Shown: piece by piece, positions 10,599-23,316 of the stretch
Layout: every line of letters begins with the position of its first letter
How positions within the stretch are numbered: the first letter of the stretch is position 1
From: Sinohyriopsis cumingii
Taxonomy: Eukaryota; Mollusca; Bivalvia; Unionida; Unionidae
Direction of reading: 5' to 3'
Assembly: GCA_028554795.2 (NCBI GenBank)
Contig: JAPYKE020000528.1
Location: 1 to 64,000 of the forward strand
DNA: 64,000 bases
The notes under the pieces: generated by a model
What the model was told of the DNA's origin: nothing
Databases searched by the model: none
What the model saw: the letters and a program-made list of their open reading frames with translations, nothing else
Translations under genes and position numbers: made by a program

Positions 10599-12718
10599 AC
10601 AAGGCAGCTAAAAGAATCAGTATGTGCCTTATGCATGAATAAAGTTCACTAGTACTATAACAAATTAGCATACTTTTCATCACCCCTCAACCATCTAGAT
10701 TTTTAGATATTTACCTCTGTAGCAGACACACAAAAATACGTAGCCCGAGTTACGCATTTGATCTCCAATGCAAATCTAACTGTGACAGGCAGTCACCAAC
10801 AAGCCAACCTATTTCCAAGCCTAACTCAAAGTAAATCTGAACCACATTATAGATTTAGCTTATGTGTGAATTTATAAATGCTAGGCTTGTGATAATTAGG
10901 TTCATGCCTTCTACCTTAAAAATTAGGGGGGTGTCAAAATATGAAACTATCCAGTGAGACCTTAAGAATTCAAATAGCAGTCTGATTAAGGGAAAATCTT
11001 CTTATTTTCAAAACTTTGACCAATTCTAAATAAAACGCAACCTTCAGAAGTTTGAAATTCAAAATTGTTTGTTTCCTATGATTTATTGAATTTATTGATG
11101 ACCAAAAGCTATCAAGCAGAGCAACAGCTACGAGACAGCTTCATACTTCATGTATTACTTTCACCTCTGAAACATACAATTTCTTTATATTATGTCCGTT
11201 TCATCATTTTTCATAGCTAATACACCCTGTCTTGTTAGTGCCTGGTGATATCAGAGATATCTGAGAGCACAAATAATACAACTCTTCATGCAATCTGAAA
11301 TAGCAGTGAATAAAAGATGTAAAGAAGCCAAGCTGAATTTCTTGTACAATGGCTGCAGAATGTACATGCCAAGTACTTGAAAGAATAATAACGATGCACG
11401 GCATATATAAACTGACCAGAACTCTCTCACTGATTTCATGAAGAAGGTCAAATCTATTTTAGAATAGAGAAATCCAAGGTAGACTTAAGGGAGGCAACTC
11501 ATCAGGTAACATCAAATGTATGGACCAATCTTTGTAAACTGAACCACATCAGTTGGGAAACTTAAACAATGAAATTCTATACCCATATTTATCCCATCTG
11601 TTGATAAAACAATATGCATGGATAATGTATTTTAAGAACACTAAGAAGGACACCTCTAAATCATTTTCATACTGGCCGGCACATAATGTTGTTGAAGTTG
11701 CTGCTATTTAGAAGTGTGTTTTGCTAGTGATTGTCACCTGCATAGAACTGAATCTAAAGCAAATAGAAAATCATGCAAAGTAAAAAAGGGGAGGAGAAAA
11801 AACACAATGTAAAAAAGGGACATCCATTTAATATAACTCACCAAAAACTTCAATGAAACTGGTGCAGATATATTTGTTCCTGTGAAAGCTCCACAACAAT
11901 TGGCATGTCTGACTCCCAATAAATTGTTGATGTTGTCCTGCTGTTAGCAATATCACTTCAGCAGGTGTGCTCCCATACACCTTGAGGCCTACAACAAAAT
12001 AAAACCCTGAACTTCTTATATACAGGTCATTATAACTTAAATTTCTGTAAATAAGATGAAATATATGTATTGAAACATTACATCATGAGTAGATATGGAT
12101 GTAAGAGCATTAAATTAAGGTAATCATCATAAAATTAGGAAAATATACTAAGTTTATACTGAAAATGTTGATAAACTGAATAAGTATGTGAAATACTTCA
12201 ATTAAACCACCTTGCTTGAAACTTATAAGGCTTTTGTTGTTCATTAGGAGAATGGATCAGGAGCAATACCTGGTAGTATTAAAACTGTTGAGTTAAGTCC
12301 CTTCTTCTACTATGATTAAGTGCAATCAAATCTATAGGAAGTGTATGTTTGGAATACCTAACTATGTCAGATTCAAGATATGGAGGTAATAAGGATATGA
12401 TTTATGGCACAGTGAATCACATTTGACAAGACTGAAAAAATGACACCGGTTCTTAAGGTCTCACTGGACAGTTTATCTGGTGAATTTTCATCCGACGATG
12501 ACCAATTACAGAAAAGTGAGAATAATTTTACACTGAAGATACAAATAAAAACAAACTAATGATTTTTGTAGAAAGCATACATGTGAGATTTTGACTGCAG
12601 TAATCAGGTTAATTCCTGATGCAACTGGTGGTTTTTATACTGAACCAACACTGCCACCAACCCCTAAATTTTACATTCATTTTTGACAAGAAATAGCTAT
12701 TTTGAATATTTTTCTGTG
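10599..12718. repeat. Monomer 6, class A (even subtype), 2,120 bp
   Basis: Even-subtype markers; it closes the third dimer. Y lies at 11842-11988. Confidence 0.95.
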
Positions 12719-14838
12719 ACAAGGCAGCTAAAAGAATCAGTATGTGCCTTATGCATGAATAAAGTTCACTAGTACTATAACAAATTAGCATACTTTTCAT
12801 CACCCCTCAACCATCTAGATTTTTAGATATTTACCTCTGTAGCAGACACACAAAAATACGTAGCCCGAGTTACGCATTTGATCTCCAATGCAAATCTAAC
12901 TGTGACAGGCAGTCACCAACAAGCCAACCTATTTCCAAGCCTAACTCTAAGTAAATCTGAACCACATTATAGATTTAGCTTATGTGTGAATTTATAAATG
13001 CTAGGCTTGTGATAATTAGGTTCATGCCTTCTACCTTAAAAATTAGGGGGGTGTCAAAATATGAAACTATCCAGTGAGACCTTAAGAATTCAAATAGCAG
13101 TCTGATTAAGGGAAAATCTTCTTATTTTCAAAACTTTGACCAATTCTAAATAAAACGCAACCTTCAGAAGTTTGAAATTCAAAATTGTTTGTTTCCTATG
13201 ATTTATTGAATTTATTGATGACCAAAAGCTATCAAGCAGAGCAACAGCTATGAGACAGCTTCATACTTCATGTATTACTTTCACCTCTGAAACATACAAT
13301 TTCTTTATATTATGTCCGTTTCATCATTTTTCATAGCTAATACACCCTGTCTTGTTAGTGCCTGGTGATATCAGAGATATCTGAGAGCACAAATAATACA
13401 ACTCTTCATGCAATCTGAAATAGTAGTGAATAAAAGATGTAAAGAAGCCAAGCTGAATTTCTTGTACAATGGCTGCAGAATGTACATGCCAAGTACTTGA
13501 AAGAATAATAACGATGCACGGCATATATAAACTGACCAGAACTCTCTCACTGATTTCATGAAGAAGGTCAAATCTATTTTAGAATAGAGAAATCCAAGGT
13601 AGACTTAAGGGAGGCAACTCATCAGGTAACATCAAATGTATGGACCAATCTTTGTAAACTGAACCACATCAGTTGGGAAACTTAAACAATGAAATTCTAT
13701 ACCCATATTTATCCCATCTGTTGATAAAACAATATGCATGGATAATGTATTTTAAGAACACTAAGAAGGACACCTCTAAATCATTTTCATACTGGCCGGC
13801 ACATAACGTTGTTGAAGTTGCTGCTATTTAGAAGTGTGTTTTGCTAGTGATTGTCACCTGCATAGAACTGAATCTAAAGCAAATAGAAAATCATGCAAAG
13901 TAAAAAAGGGGAGGAGAAAAAACACAATGTAAAAAAGGGACATCCATTTAATATAACTCACCAAAAACTTCAATGAAACTGGTGCAGATATATTTGTTCC
14001 TGTGAAAGCTCCACAACAATTGGCATGTCTGACTCCCAATAAATTGTTGATGTTGTCCTGCTGTTAGCAATATCACTTCAGCAGGTGTGCTCCCATACAC
14101 CTTGAGGCCTACAACAAAATAAAACCCTGAACTTCTTATATACAGGTCATTATAACTTAAATTTCTGTAAATAAGATGAAATATATGTATTGAAACATTA
14201 CATCATGAGTAGATATGGATGTAAGAGCATTAAATTAAGGTAATCATCATAAAATTAGGAAAATATACTAAGTTTATACTGAAAATGTTGATAAACTGAA
14301 TAAGTATGTGAAATACTTCAATTAAACCACCTTGCTTGAAACTTATAAGGCTTTTGTTGTTCATTAGGAGAATGGATCAGGAGCAATACCTGGTAGTATT
14401 AAAACTGTTGAGTTAAGTCCCTTCTTCTACTATGATTAAGTGCAATCAAATCTATAGGAAGTGTATGTTTGGAATACCTAACTATGTCAGATTCAAGATA
14501 TGGAGGTAATAAGGATATGATTTATGGCACAGTGAATCACATTTGACAAGACTGAAAAAATGACACCGGTTCTTAAGGTCTCACTGGACAGTTTATCTGG
14601 TGAATTTTCATCCGACGATGACCAATTACAGAAAAGTGAGAATAATTTTACACTGAAGATACAAATAAAAACAAACTAATGATTTTTGTAGAAAGCATAC
14701 ATGTGAGATTTTGACTGCAGTAATCAGGTTAATTCCTGATGCAACTGGTGGTTTTTATACTGAACCAACACTGCCACCAACCCCTAAATTTTACATTCAT
14801 TTTTGACAAGAAATAGCTATTTTGAATATTTTTCTGTG
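12719..14838. repeat. Monomer 7, class A (odd subtype), 2,120 bp
   Basis: Odd-subtype markers throughout, with the longer GGGGAGG run. Y lies at 13962-14108. Confidence 0.95.
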
Positions 14839-16958
14839 ACAAGGCAGCTAAAAGAATCAGTATGTGCCTTATGCATGAATAAAGTTCACTAGTACTATAA
14901 CAAATTAGCATACTTTTCATCACCCCTCAACCATCTAGATTTTTAGATATTTACCTCTGTAGCAGACACACAAAAATACGTAGCCCGAGTTACGCATTTG
15001 ATCTCCAATGCAAATCTAACTGTGACAGGCAGTCACCAACAAGCCAACCTATTTCCAAGCCTAACTCTAAGTAAATCTGAACCACATTATAGATTTAGCT
15101 TATGTGTGAATTTATAAATGCTAGGCTTGTGATAATTAGGTTCATGCCTTCTACCTTAAAAATTAGGGGGGTGTCAAAATATGAAACTATCCAGTGAGAC
15201 CTTAAGAATTCAAATAGCAGTCTGATTAAGGGAAAATCTTCTTATTTTCAAAACTTTGACCAATTCTAAATAAAACGCAACCTTCAGAAGTTTGAAATTC
15301 AAAATTGTTTGTTTCCTATGATTTATTGAATTTATTGATGACCAAAAGCTATCAAGCAGAGCAACAGCTACGAGACAGCTTCATACTTCATGTATTACTT
15401 TCACCTCTGAAACATACAATTTCTTTATATTATGTCCGTTTCATCATTTTTCATAGCTAATACACCCTGTCTTGTTAGTGCCTGGTGATATCAGAGATAT
15501 CTGAGAGCACAAATAATACAACTCTTCATGCAATCTGAAATAGCAGTGAATAAAAGATGTAAAGAAGCCAAGCTGAATTTCTTGTACAATGGCTGCAGAA
15601 TGTACATGCCAAGTACTTGAAAGAATAATAACGATGCACGGCATATATAAACTGACCAGAACTCTCTCACTGATTTCATGAAGAAGGTCAAATCTATTTT
15701 AGAATAGAGAAATCCAAGGTAGACTTAAGGGAGGCAACTCATCAGGTAACATCAAATGTATGGACCAATCTTTGTAAACTGAACCACATCAGTTGGGAAA
15801 CTTAAACAATGAAATTCTATACCCATATTTATCCCATCTGTTGATAAAACAATATGCATGGATAATGTATTTTAAGAACACTAAGAAGGACACCTCTAAA
15901 TCATTTTCATACTGGCCGGCACATAATGTTGTTGAAGTTGCTGCTATTTAGAAGTGTGTTTTGCTAGTGATTGTCACCTGCATAGAACTGAATCTAAAGC
16001 AAATAGAAAATCATGCAAAGTAAAAAAGGGGAGGAGAAAAAACACAATGTAAAAAAGGGACATCCATTTAATATAACTCACCAAAAACTTCAATGAAACT
16101 GGTGCAGATATATTTGTTCCTGTGAAAGCTCCACAACAATTGGCATGTCTGACTCCCAATAAATTGTTGATGTTGTCCTGCTGTTAGCAATATCACTTCA
16201 GCAGGTGTGCTCCCATACACCTTGAGGCCTACAACAAAATAAAACCCTGAACTTCTTATATACAGGTCATTATAACTTAAATTTCTGTAAATAAGATGAA
16301 ATATATGTATTGAAACATTACATCATGAGTAGATATGGATGTAAGAGCATTAAATTAAGGTAATCATCATAAAATTAGGAAAATATACTAAGTTTATACT
16401 GAAAATGTTGATAAACTGAATAAGTATGTGAAATACTTCAATTAAACCACCTTGCTTGAAACTTATAAGGCTTTTGTTGTTCATTAGGAGAATGGATCAG
16501 GAGCAATACCTGGTAGTATTAAAACTGTTGAGTTAAGTCCCTTCTTCTACTATGATTAAGTGCAATCAAATCTATAGGAAGTGTATGTTTGGAATACCTA
16601 ACTATGTCAGATTCAAGATATGGAGGTAATAAGGATATGATTTATGGCACAGTGAATCACATTTGACAAGACTGAAAAAATGACACCGGTTCTTAAGGTC
16701 TCACTGGACAGTTTATCTGGTGAATTTTCATCCGACGATGACCAATTACAGAAAAGTGAGAATAATTTTACACTGAAGATACAAATAAAAACAAACTAAT
16801 GATTTTTGTAGAAAGCATACATGTGAGATTTTGACTGCAGTAATCAGGTTAATTCCTGATGCAACTGGTGGTTTTTATACTGAACCAACACTGCCACCAA
16901 CCCCTAAATTTTACATTCATTTTTGACAAGAAATAGCTATTTTGAATATTTTTCTGTG
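14839..16958. repeat. Monomer 8, class A, odd/even recombinant, 2,120 bp
   Basis: The left end has the odd marker CTCTAAG (about 15065). From GCTACGAGAC (about 15368) onward it carries the even markers TAGCAGTG and CATAATGTT. The switch point lies between these two markers. Y lies at 16082-16228. Confidence 0.93.
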
Positions 16959-19078
16959 ACAAGGCAGCTAAAAGAATCAGTATGTGCCTTATGCATGAAT
17001 AAAGTTCACTAGTACTATAACAAATTAGCATACTTTTCATCACCCCTCAACCATCTAGATTTTTAGATATTTACCTCTGTAGCAGACACACAAAAATACG
17101 TAGCCCGAGTTACGCATTTGATCTCCAATGCAAATCTAACTGTGACAGGCAGTCACCAACAAGCCAACCTATTTCCAAGCCTAACTCAAAGTAAATCTGA
17201 ACCACATTATAGATTTAGCTTATGTGTGAATTTATAAATGCTAGGCTTGTGATAATTAGGTTCATGCCTTCTACCTTAAAAATTAGGGGGGTGTCAAAAT
17301 ATGAAACTATCCAGTGAGACCTTAAGAATTCAAATAGCAGTCTGATTAAGGGAAAATCTTCTTATTTTCAAAACTTTGACCAATTCTAAATAAAACGCAA
17401 CCTTCAGAAGTTTGAAATTCAAAATTGTTTGTTTCCTATGATTTATTGAATTTATTGATGACCAAAAGCTATCAAGCAGAGCAACAGCTACGAGACAGCT
17501 TCATACTTCATGTATTACTTTCACCTCTGAAACATACAATTTCTTTATATTATGTCCGTTTCATCATTTTTCATAGCTAATACACCCTGTCTTGTTAGTG
17601 CCTGGTGATATCAGAGATATCTGAGAGCACAAATAATACAACTCTTCATGCAATCTGAAATAGTAGTGAATAAAAGATGTAAAGAAGCCAAGCTGAATTT
17701 CTTGTACAATGGCTGCAGAATGTACATGCCAAGTACTTGAAAGAATAATAACGATGCACGGCATATATAAACTGACCAGAACTCTCTCACTGATTTCATG
17801 AAGAAGGTCAAATCTATTTTAGAATAGAGAAATCCAAGGTAGACTTAAGCGAGGCAACTCATCAGGTAACATCAAATGTATGGACCAATCTTTGTAAACT
17901 GAACCACATCAGTTGGGAAACTTAAACAATGAAATTCTATACCCATATTTATCCCATCTGTTGATAAAACAATATGCATGGATAATGTATTTTAAGAACA
18001 CTAAGAAGGACACCTCTAAATCATTTTCATACTGGCCGGCACATAATGTTGTTGAAGTTGCTGCTATTTAGAAGTGTGTTTTGCTAGTGATTGTCACCTG
18101 CATAGAACTGAATCTAAAGCAAATAGAAAATCATGCAAAGTAAAAAAGGGGAGGAGAAAAAACACAATGTAAAAAAGGGACATCCATTTAATATAACTCA
18201 CCAAAAACTTCAATGAAACTGGTGCAGATATATTTGTTCCTGTGAAAGCTCCACAACAATTGGCATGTCTGACTCCCAATAAATTGTTGATGTTGTCCTG
18301 CTGTTAGCAATATCACTTCAGCAGGTGTGCTCCCATACACCTTGAGGCCTACAACAAAATAAAACCCTGAACTTCTTATATACAGGTCATTATAACTTAA
18401 ATTTCTGTAAATAAGATGAAATATATGTATTGAAACATTACATCATGAGTAGATATGGATGTAAGAGCATTAAATTAAGGTAATCATCATAAAATTAGGA
18501 AAATATACTAAGTTTATACTGAAAATGTTGATAAACTGAATAAGTATGTGAAATACTTCAATTAAACCACCTTGCTTGAAACTTATAAGGCTTTTGTTGT
18601 TCATTAGGAGAATGGATCAGGAGCAATACCTGGTAGTATTAAAACTGTTGAGTTAAGTCCCTTCTTCTACTATGATTAAGTGCAATCAAATCTATAGGAA
18701 GTGTATGTTTGGAATACCTAACTATGTCAGATTCAAGATATGGAGGTAATAAGGATATGATTTATGGCACAGTGAATCACATTTGACAAGACTGAAAAAA
18801 TGACACCGGTTCTTAAGGTCTCACTGGACAGTTTATCTGGTGAATTTTCATCCGACGATGACCAATTACAGAAAAGTGAGAATAATTTTACACTGAAGAT
18901 ACAAATAAAAACAAACTAATGATTTTTGTAGAAAGCATACATGTGAGATTTTGACTGCAGTAATCAGGTTAATTCCTGATGCAACTGGTGGTTTTTATAC
19001 TGAACCAACACTGCCACCAACCCCTAAATTTTACATTCATTTTTGACAAGAAATAGCTATTTTGAATATTTTTCTGTG
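16959..19078. repeat. Monomer 9, class A, left/middle block transition, 2,120 bp
   Basis: The first part looks like an even left-block copy (CTCAAAG, GCTACGAGAC, TATGTCCG at about 17551). The rest looks like the middle block (TAGTAGTG at about 17643, TTAAGCGAGG at about 17847). The exchange point is therefore probably within about 100 bp near 17555-17640. Y lies at 18202-18348. Confidence 0.93.
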
Positions 19079-19194
19079 ACAAGGCAGCTAAAAGAATCAG
19101 TATGTGCCTTATGCATGAATAAAGTTCACTAGTACTATAACAAATTAGCATACTTTTCATCACCCCTCAACCATCTAGATTTTTAGATATTTAC

Positions 19195-19283
19195 CTCTGT
19201 AGCAGACACACAAAAATACGTAAGCCAAGTCGACAGCTCATTTGCAGCCCGAGTTACGCATTTGATCTCCAATGCAAATCTAA
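19195..19283 (-). CDS. Candidate exon W, class-B form (89 nt)
   Basis: On the minus strand the acceptor CCTGTCACAG precedes base 19283 and the donor GAG/GTAAATATC follows base 19195. One frame is open: two bases, then 29 codons ending at phase 0. The peptide includes RFALEIKCVTRAANEL and TYFCVSATE. The entry phase (two bases) matches Y's exit phase (one base). The B-specific 24 bp fall inside it as exactly eight codons. Against coding, right-block SNPs here are mostly replacements (Arg/Gln, Ile/Met, Leu/Phe, Tyr/His), and an open run this short arises easily by chance. No family recognised. Confidence 0.25.
19222..19245. other. 24-bp class-B-specific segment with GTCGAC
   Basis: It is inserted between ACGT and AGCCCGAG relative to class A. 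It contains a SalI-type GTCGAC at 19229-19234. It is present in copies 10, 12, 13, 15, 17, 19, 20 and 22-31, and absent from the class-A copies. The length is a multiple of three and lies in frame in candidate W. Confidence 0.95.
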
Positions 19284-21196
19284 CTGTGACAGGCAGTCAC
19301 CAACAAGCCAACCTATTTCCAAGCCTAACTCAAAGAAAATCTGAACCACATATAAATGCTAGGCTTGTGATAATTAGGTTCATGCCTTCTACCTTAAAAA
19401 TTAGGGGGGTGTCAAAATATGAAACTATCCAGTGAGACCTTAAGAATTCAAATAGCAGTCTGATTAAGGGAAAATCTTCTTATTTTCAAAACTTTGACCA
19501 ATTCTAAATAAAACGCAACCTTCAGAAGTTTGAAATTCAAAATTGTTTGTTTCCTATGATTTATTGAATTTATTGATGACCAAAAGCTATCAAGCAGAGC
19601 AACAGCTATGAGACAGCTTCATACTTCATGTATTACTTTCACCTCTGAAACATACAATTTCTTTGTATTATGTCAGTTTCATCATTTTTCATAGCTAATA
19701 CACCCTGTCTTGTTAGTGCCTGGTGATATCAGAGATATCTGAGAGCACAAATAATACAACTCTTCATGCAATCTGAAATAGTAGTGAATAAAAGATGTAA
19801 AGAAGCCAAGCTGAATTTCTTGTACAATGGCTGCAGAATGTACATGCCAAGTACTTGAAAGAATAATAACGATGCACGGCATATATAAACTGACCAGAAC
19901 TCTCTCACTGATTTCATGAAGAAGGTCAAATCTATTTTAGAATAGAGAAATCCAAGGTAGACTTAAGAGAGGCAACTCATCAGGTAACATCAAATGTATG
20001 GACCAATCTTTGTAAACTGAACCACATCAGTTGGGAAACTTAAACAATGAAATTCTATACCCATATTTATCCCATCTGTTGATAAAACAATATGCATGGA
20101 TGATGTATTTTAAGAACACTAAGAAGGACACCTCTAAATCATTTTCATACTGGCCGGCACATAATGTTGTTGAAGTTGCTGCTATTTAGAAGTGTGTTTT
20201 GCTAGTGATTGTCACCTGCATAGAACTGAATCTAAAGCAAATAGAAAATCATGCAAAGTAAAAAAGGGGAGGAGAAAAAACACAATGTAAAAAAGGGACA
20301 TCCATTTAATATAACTCACCAAAAACTTCAGTGAAACTGGTGCAGATATATTTGTTCCTGTGAAAGCTCCACAACAATTGGCATGTCTGACTCCCAATAA
20401 ATTGTTGATGTTGTCCTGCTGTTAGCAATATCACTTCAGCAGGTGTGCTCCCATACACCTTGAGGCCTACAACAAAATAAAACCCTGAACTTCTTATATA
20501 CAGGTCATTATAACTTAAATTTCTGTAAATAAGATGAAATATATGTATTGAAACATTACATCATGAGTAGATATGGATGTAAGAGCATTAAATTAAGGTA
20601 ATCATCATAAAATTAGGAAAATATACTAAGTTTATACTGAAAATGTTGATAAACTGAATAAGTATGTGAAATACTTCAATTAAACCACCTTGCTTGAAAC
20701 TTATAAGGCTTTTGTTGTTCATTAGGAGAATGGATCAGGAGCAATACCTGGTAGTATTAAAACTGTTGAGTTAAGTCCCTTCTTCTACTATGATTAAGTG
20801 CAATCAAATCTATAGGAAGTGTATGTTTGGAATACCTAACTATGTCAGATTCAAGATATGGAGGTAATAAGGATATGATTTATGGCACAGTGAATCACAT
20901 TTGACAAGACTGAAAAAATGACACCGGTTCTTAAGGTCTCACTGGACAGTTTATCTGGTGAATTTTCATCCGACGATGACCAATTACAGAAAAGTGAGAA
21001 TAATTTTACACTGAAGATACAAATAAAAACAAACTAATGATTTTTGTAGAAAGCATACATGTGAGATTTTGACTGCAGTAATCAGGTTAATTCCTGATGC
21101 AACTGGTGGTTTTTATACTGAACCAACACTGCCACCAACCCCTAAATTTTACATTCATTTTTGACAAGAAATAGCTATTTTGAATATTTTTCTGTG

Positions 21197-23316
21197 ACAA
21201 GGCAGCTAAAAGAATCAGTATGTGCCTTATGCATGAATAAAGTTCACTAGTACTATAACAAATTAGCATACTTTTCATCACCCCTCAACCATCTAGATTT
21301 TTAGATATTTACCTCTGTAGCAGACACACAAAAATACGTAGCCCGAGTTACGCATTTGATCTCCAATGCAAATCTAACTGTGACAGGCAGTCACCAACAA
21401 GCCAACCTATTTCCAAGCCTAACTCAAAGTAAATCTGAACCACATTATAGATTTAGCTTATGTGTGAATTTATAAATGCTAGGCTTGTGATAATTAGGTT
21501 CATGCCTTCTACCTTAAAAATTAGGGGGGTGTCAAAATATGAAACTATCCAGTGAGACCTTAAGAATTCAAATAGCAGTCTGATTAAGGGAAAATCTTCT
21601 TATTTTCAAAACTTTGACCAATTCTAAATAAAACGCAACCTTCAGAAGTTTGAAATTCAAAATTGTTTGTTTCCTATGATTTATTGAATTTATTGATGAC
21701 CAAAAGCTATCAACCAGAGCAACAGCTACGAGACAGCTTCATACTTCATGTATTACTTTCACCTCTGAAACATACAATTTCTTTATATTATGTCAGTTTC
21801 ATCATTTTTCATAGCTAATACACCCTGTCTTGTTAGTGCCTGGTGATATCAGAGATATCTGAGAGCACAAATAATACAACTCTTCATGCAATCTGAAATA
21901 GTAGTGAATAAAAGATGTAAAGAAGCCAAGCTGAATTTCTTGTACAATGGCTGCAGAATGTACATGCCAAGTACTTGAAAGAATAATAACGATGCACGGC
22001 ATATATAAACTGACCAGAACTCTCTCACTGATTTCATGAAGAAGGTCAAATCTATTTTAGAATAGAGAAATCCAAGGTAGACTTAAGCGAGGCAACTCAT
22101 CAGGTAACATCAAATGTATGGACCAATCTTTGTAAACTGAACCACATCAGTTGGGAAACTTAAACAATGAAATTCTATACCCATATTTATCCCATCTGTT
22201 GATAAAACAATATGCATGGATAATGTATTTTAAGAACACTAAGAAGGACACCTCTAAATCATTTTCATACTGGACGGCACATAATGTTGTTGAAGTTGCT
22301 GCTATTTAGAAGTGTGTTTTGCTAGTGATTGTCACCTGCATAGAACTGAATCTAAAGCAAATAGAAAATCATGCAAAGTAAAAAAGGGGAGGAGAAAAAA
22401 CACAATGTAAAAAAGGGACATCCATTTAATATAACTCACCAAAAACTTCAATGAAACTGGTGCAGATATATTTGTTCCTGTGAAAGCTCCACAACAATTG
22501 GCATGTCTGACTCCCAATAAATTGTTGATGTTGTCCTGCTGTTAGCAATATCACTTCAGCAGGTGTGCTCCCATACACCTTGAGGCCTACAACAAAATAA
22601 AACCCTGAACTTCTTATATACAGGTCATTATAACTTAAATTTCTGTAAATAAGATGAAATATATGTATTGAAACATTACATCATGAGTAGATATGGATGT
22701 AAGAGCATTAAATTAAGGTAATCATCATAAAATTAGGAAAATATACTAAGTTTATACTGAAAATGTTGATAAACTGAATAAGTATGTGAAATACTTCAAT
22801 TAAACCACCTTGCTTGAAACTTATAAGGCTTTTGTTGTTCATTAGGAGAATGGATCAGGAGCAATACCTGGTAGTATTAAAACTGTTGAGTTAAGTCCCT
22901 TCTTCTACTATGATTAAGTGCAATCAAATCTATAGGAAGTGTATGTTTGGAATACCTAACTATGTCAGATTCAAGATATGGAGGTAATAAGGATATGATT
23001 TATGGCACAGTGAATCACATTTGACAAGACTGAAAAAATGACACCGGTTCTTAAGGTCTCACTGGACAGTTTATCTGGTGAATTTTCATCCGACGATGAC
23101 CAATTACAGAAAAGTGAGAATAATTTTACACTGAAGATACAAATAAAAACAAACTAATGATTTTTGTAGAAAGCATACATGTGAGATTTTGACTGCAGTA
23201 ATCAGGTTAATTCCTGATGCAACTGGTGGTTTTTATACTGAACCAACACTGCCACCAACCCCTAAATTTTACATTCATTTTTGACAAGAAATAGCTATTT
23301 TGAATATTTTTCTGTG
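21197..23316. repeat. Monomer 11, class A', 2,120 bp
   Basis: TGGACGGCAC at about 22271 removes the GCCGGC site. A private CAACCAGAGC occurs at about 21712. It is the second element of the first trimer. Y lies at 22440-22586. Confidence 0.95.

Larger units (their letters stand above)
1..16958. repeat. Left block: dimeric higher-order repeat (copies 1-8, all class A)
   Basis: Odd copies carry CTAACTCTAAG, GCTATGAGAC, TAGTAGTG and CATAACGTT. Even copies carry CTAACTCAAAG, GCTACGAGAC, TAGCAGTG and CATAATGTT. The alternation holds for copies 1 to 7, giving a period of about 4,239 bp. Copy 8 starts like an odd copy (CTCTAAG at about 15065) and then continues like an even copy. All eight carry TTAAGGGAGG near unit position 890 and TATGTCCG near position 600, which separates this block from the middle one. 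Confidence 0.85.
19079..21196. repeat. Monomer 10, class B', 2,118 bp
   Basis: This is the first copy with the 24-bp segment (19222-19245) and without the 26-bp segment. It carries all B' markers. TTCAGTGAAAC changes one Y codon from Ile to Thr. W is in its 89-nt form at 19195-19283; Y lies at 20320-20466. Confidence 0.95.
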
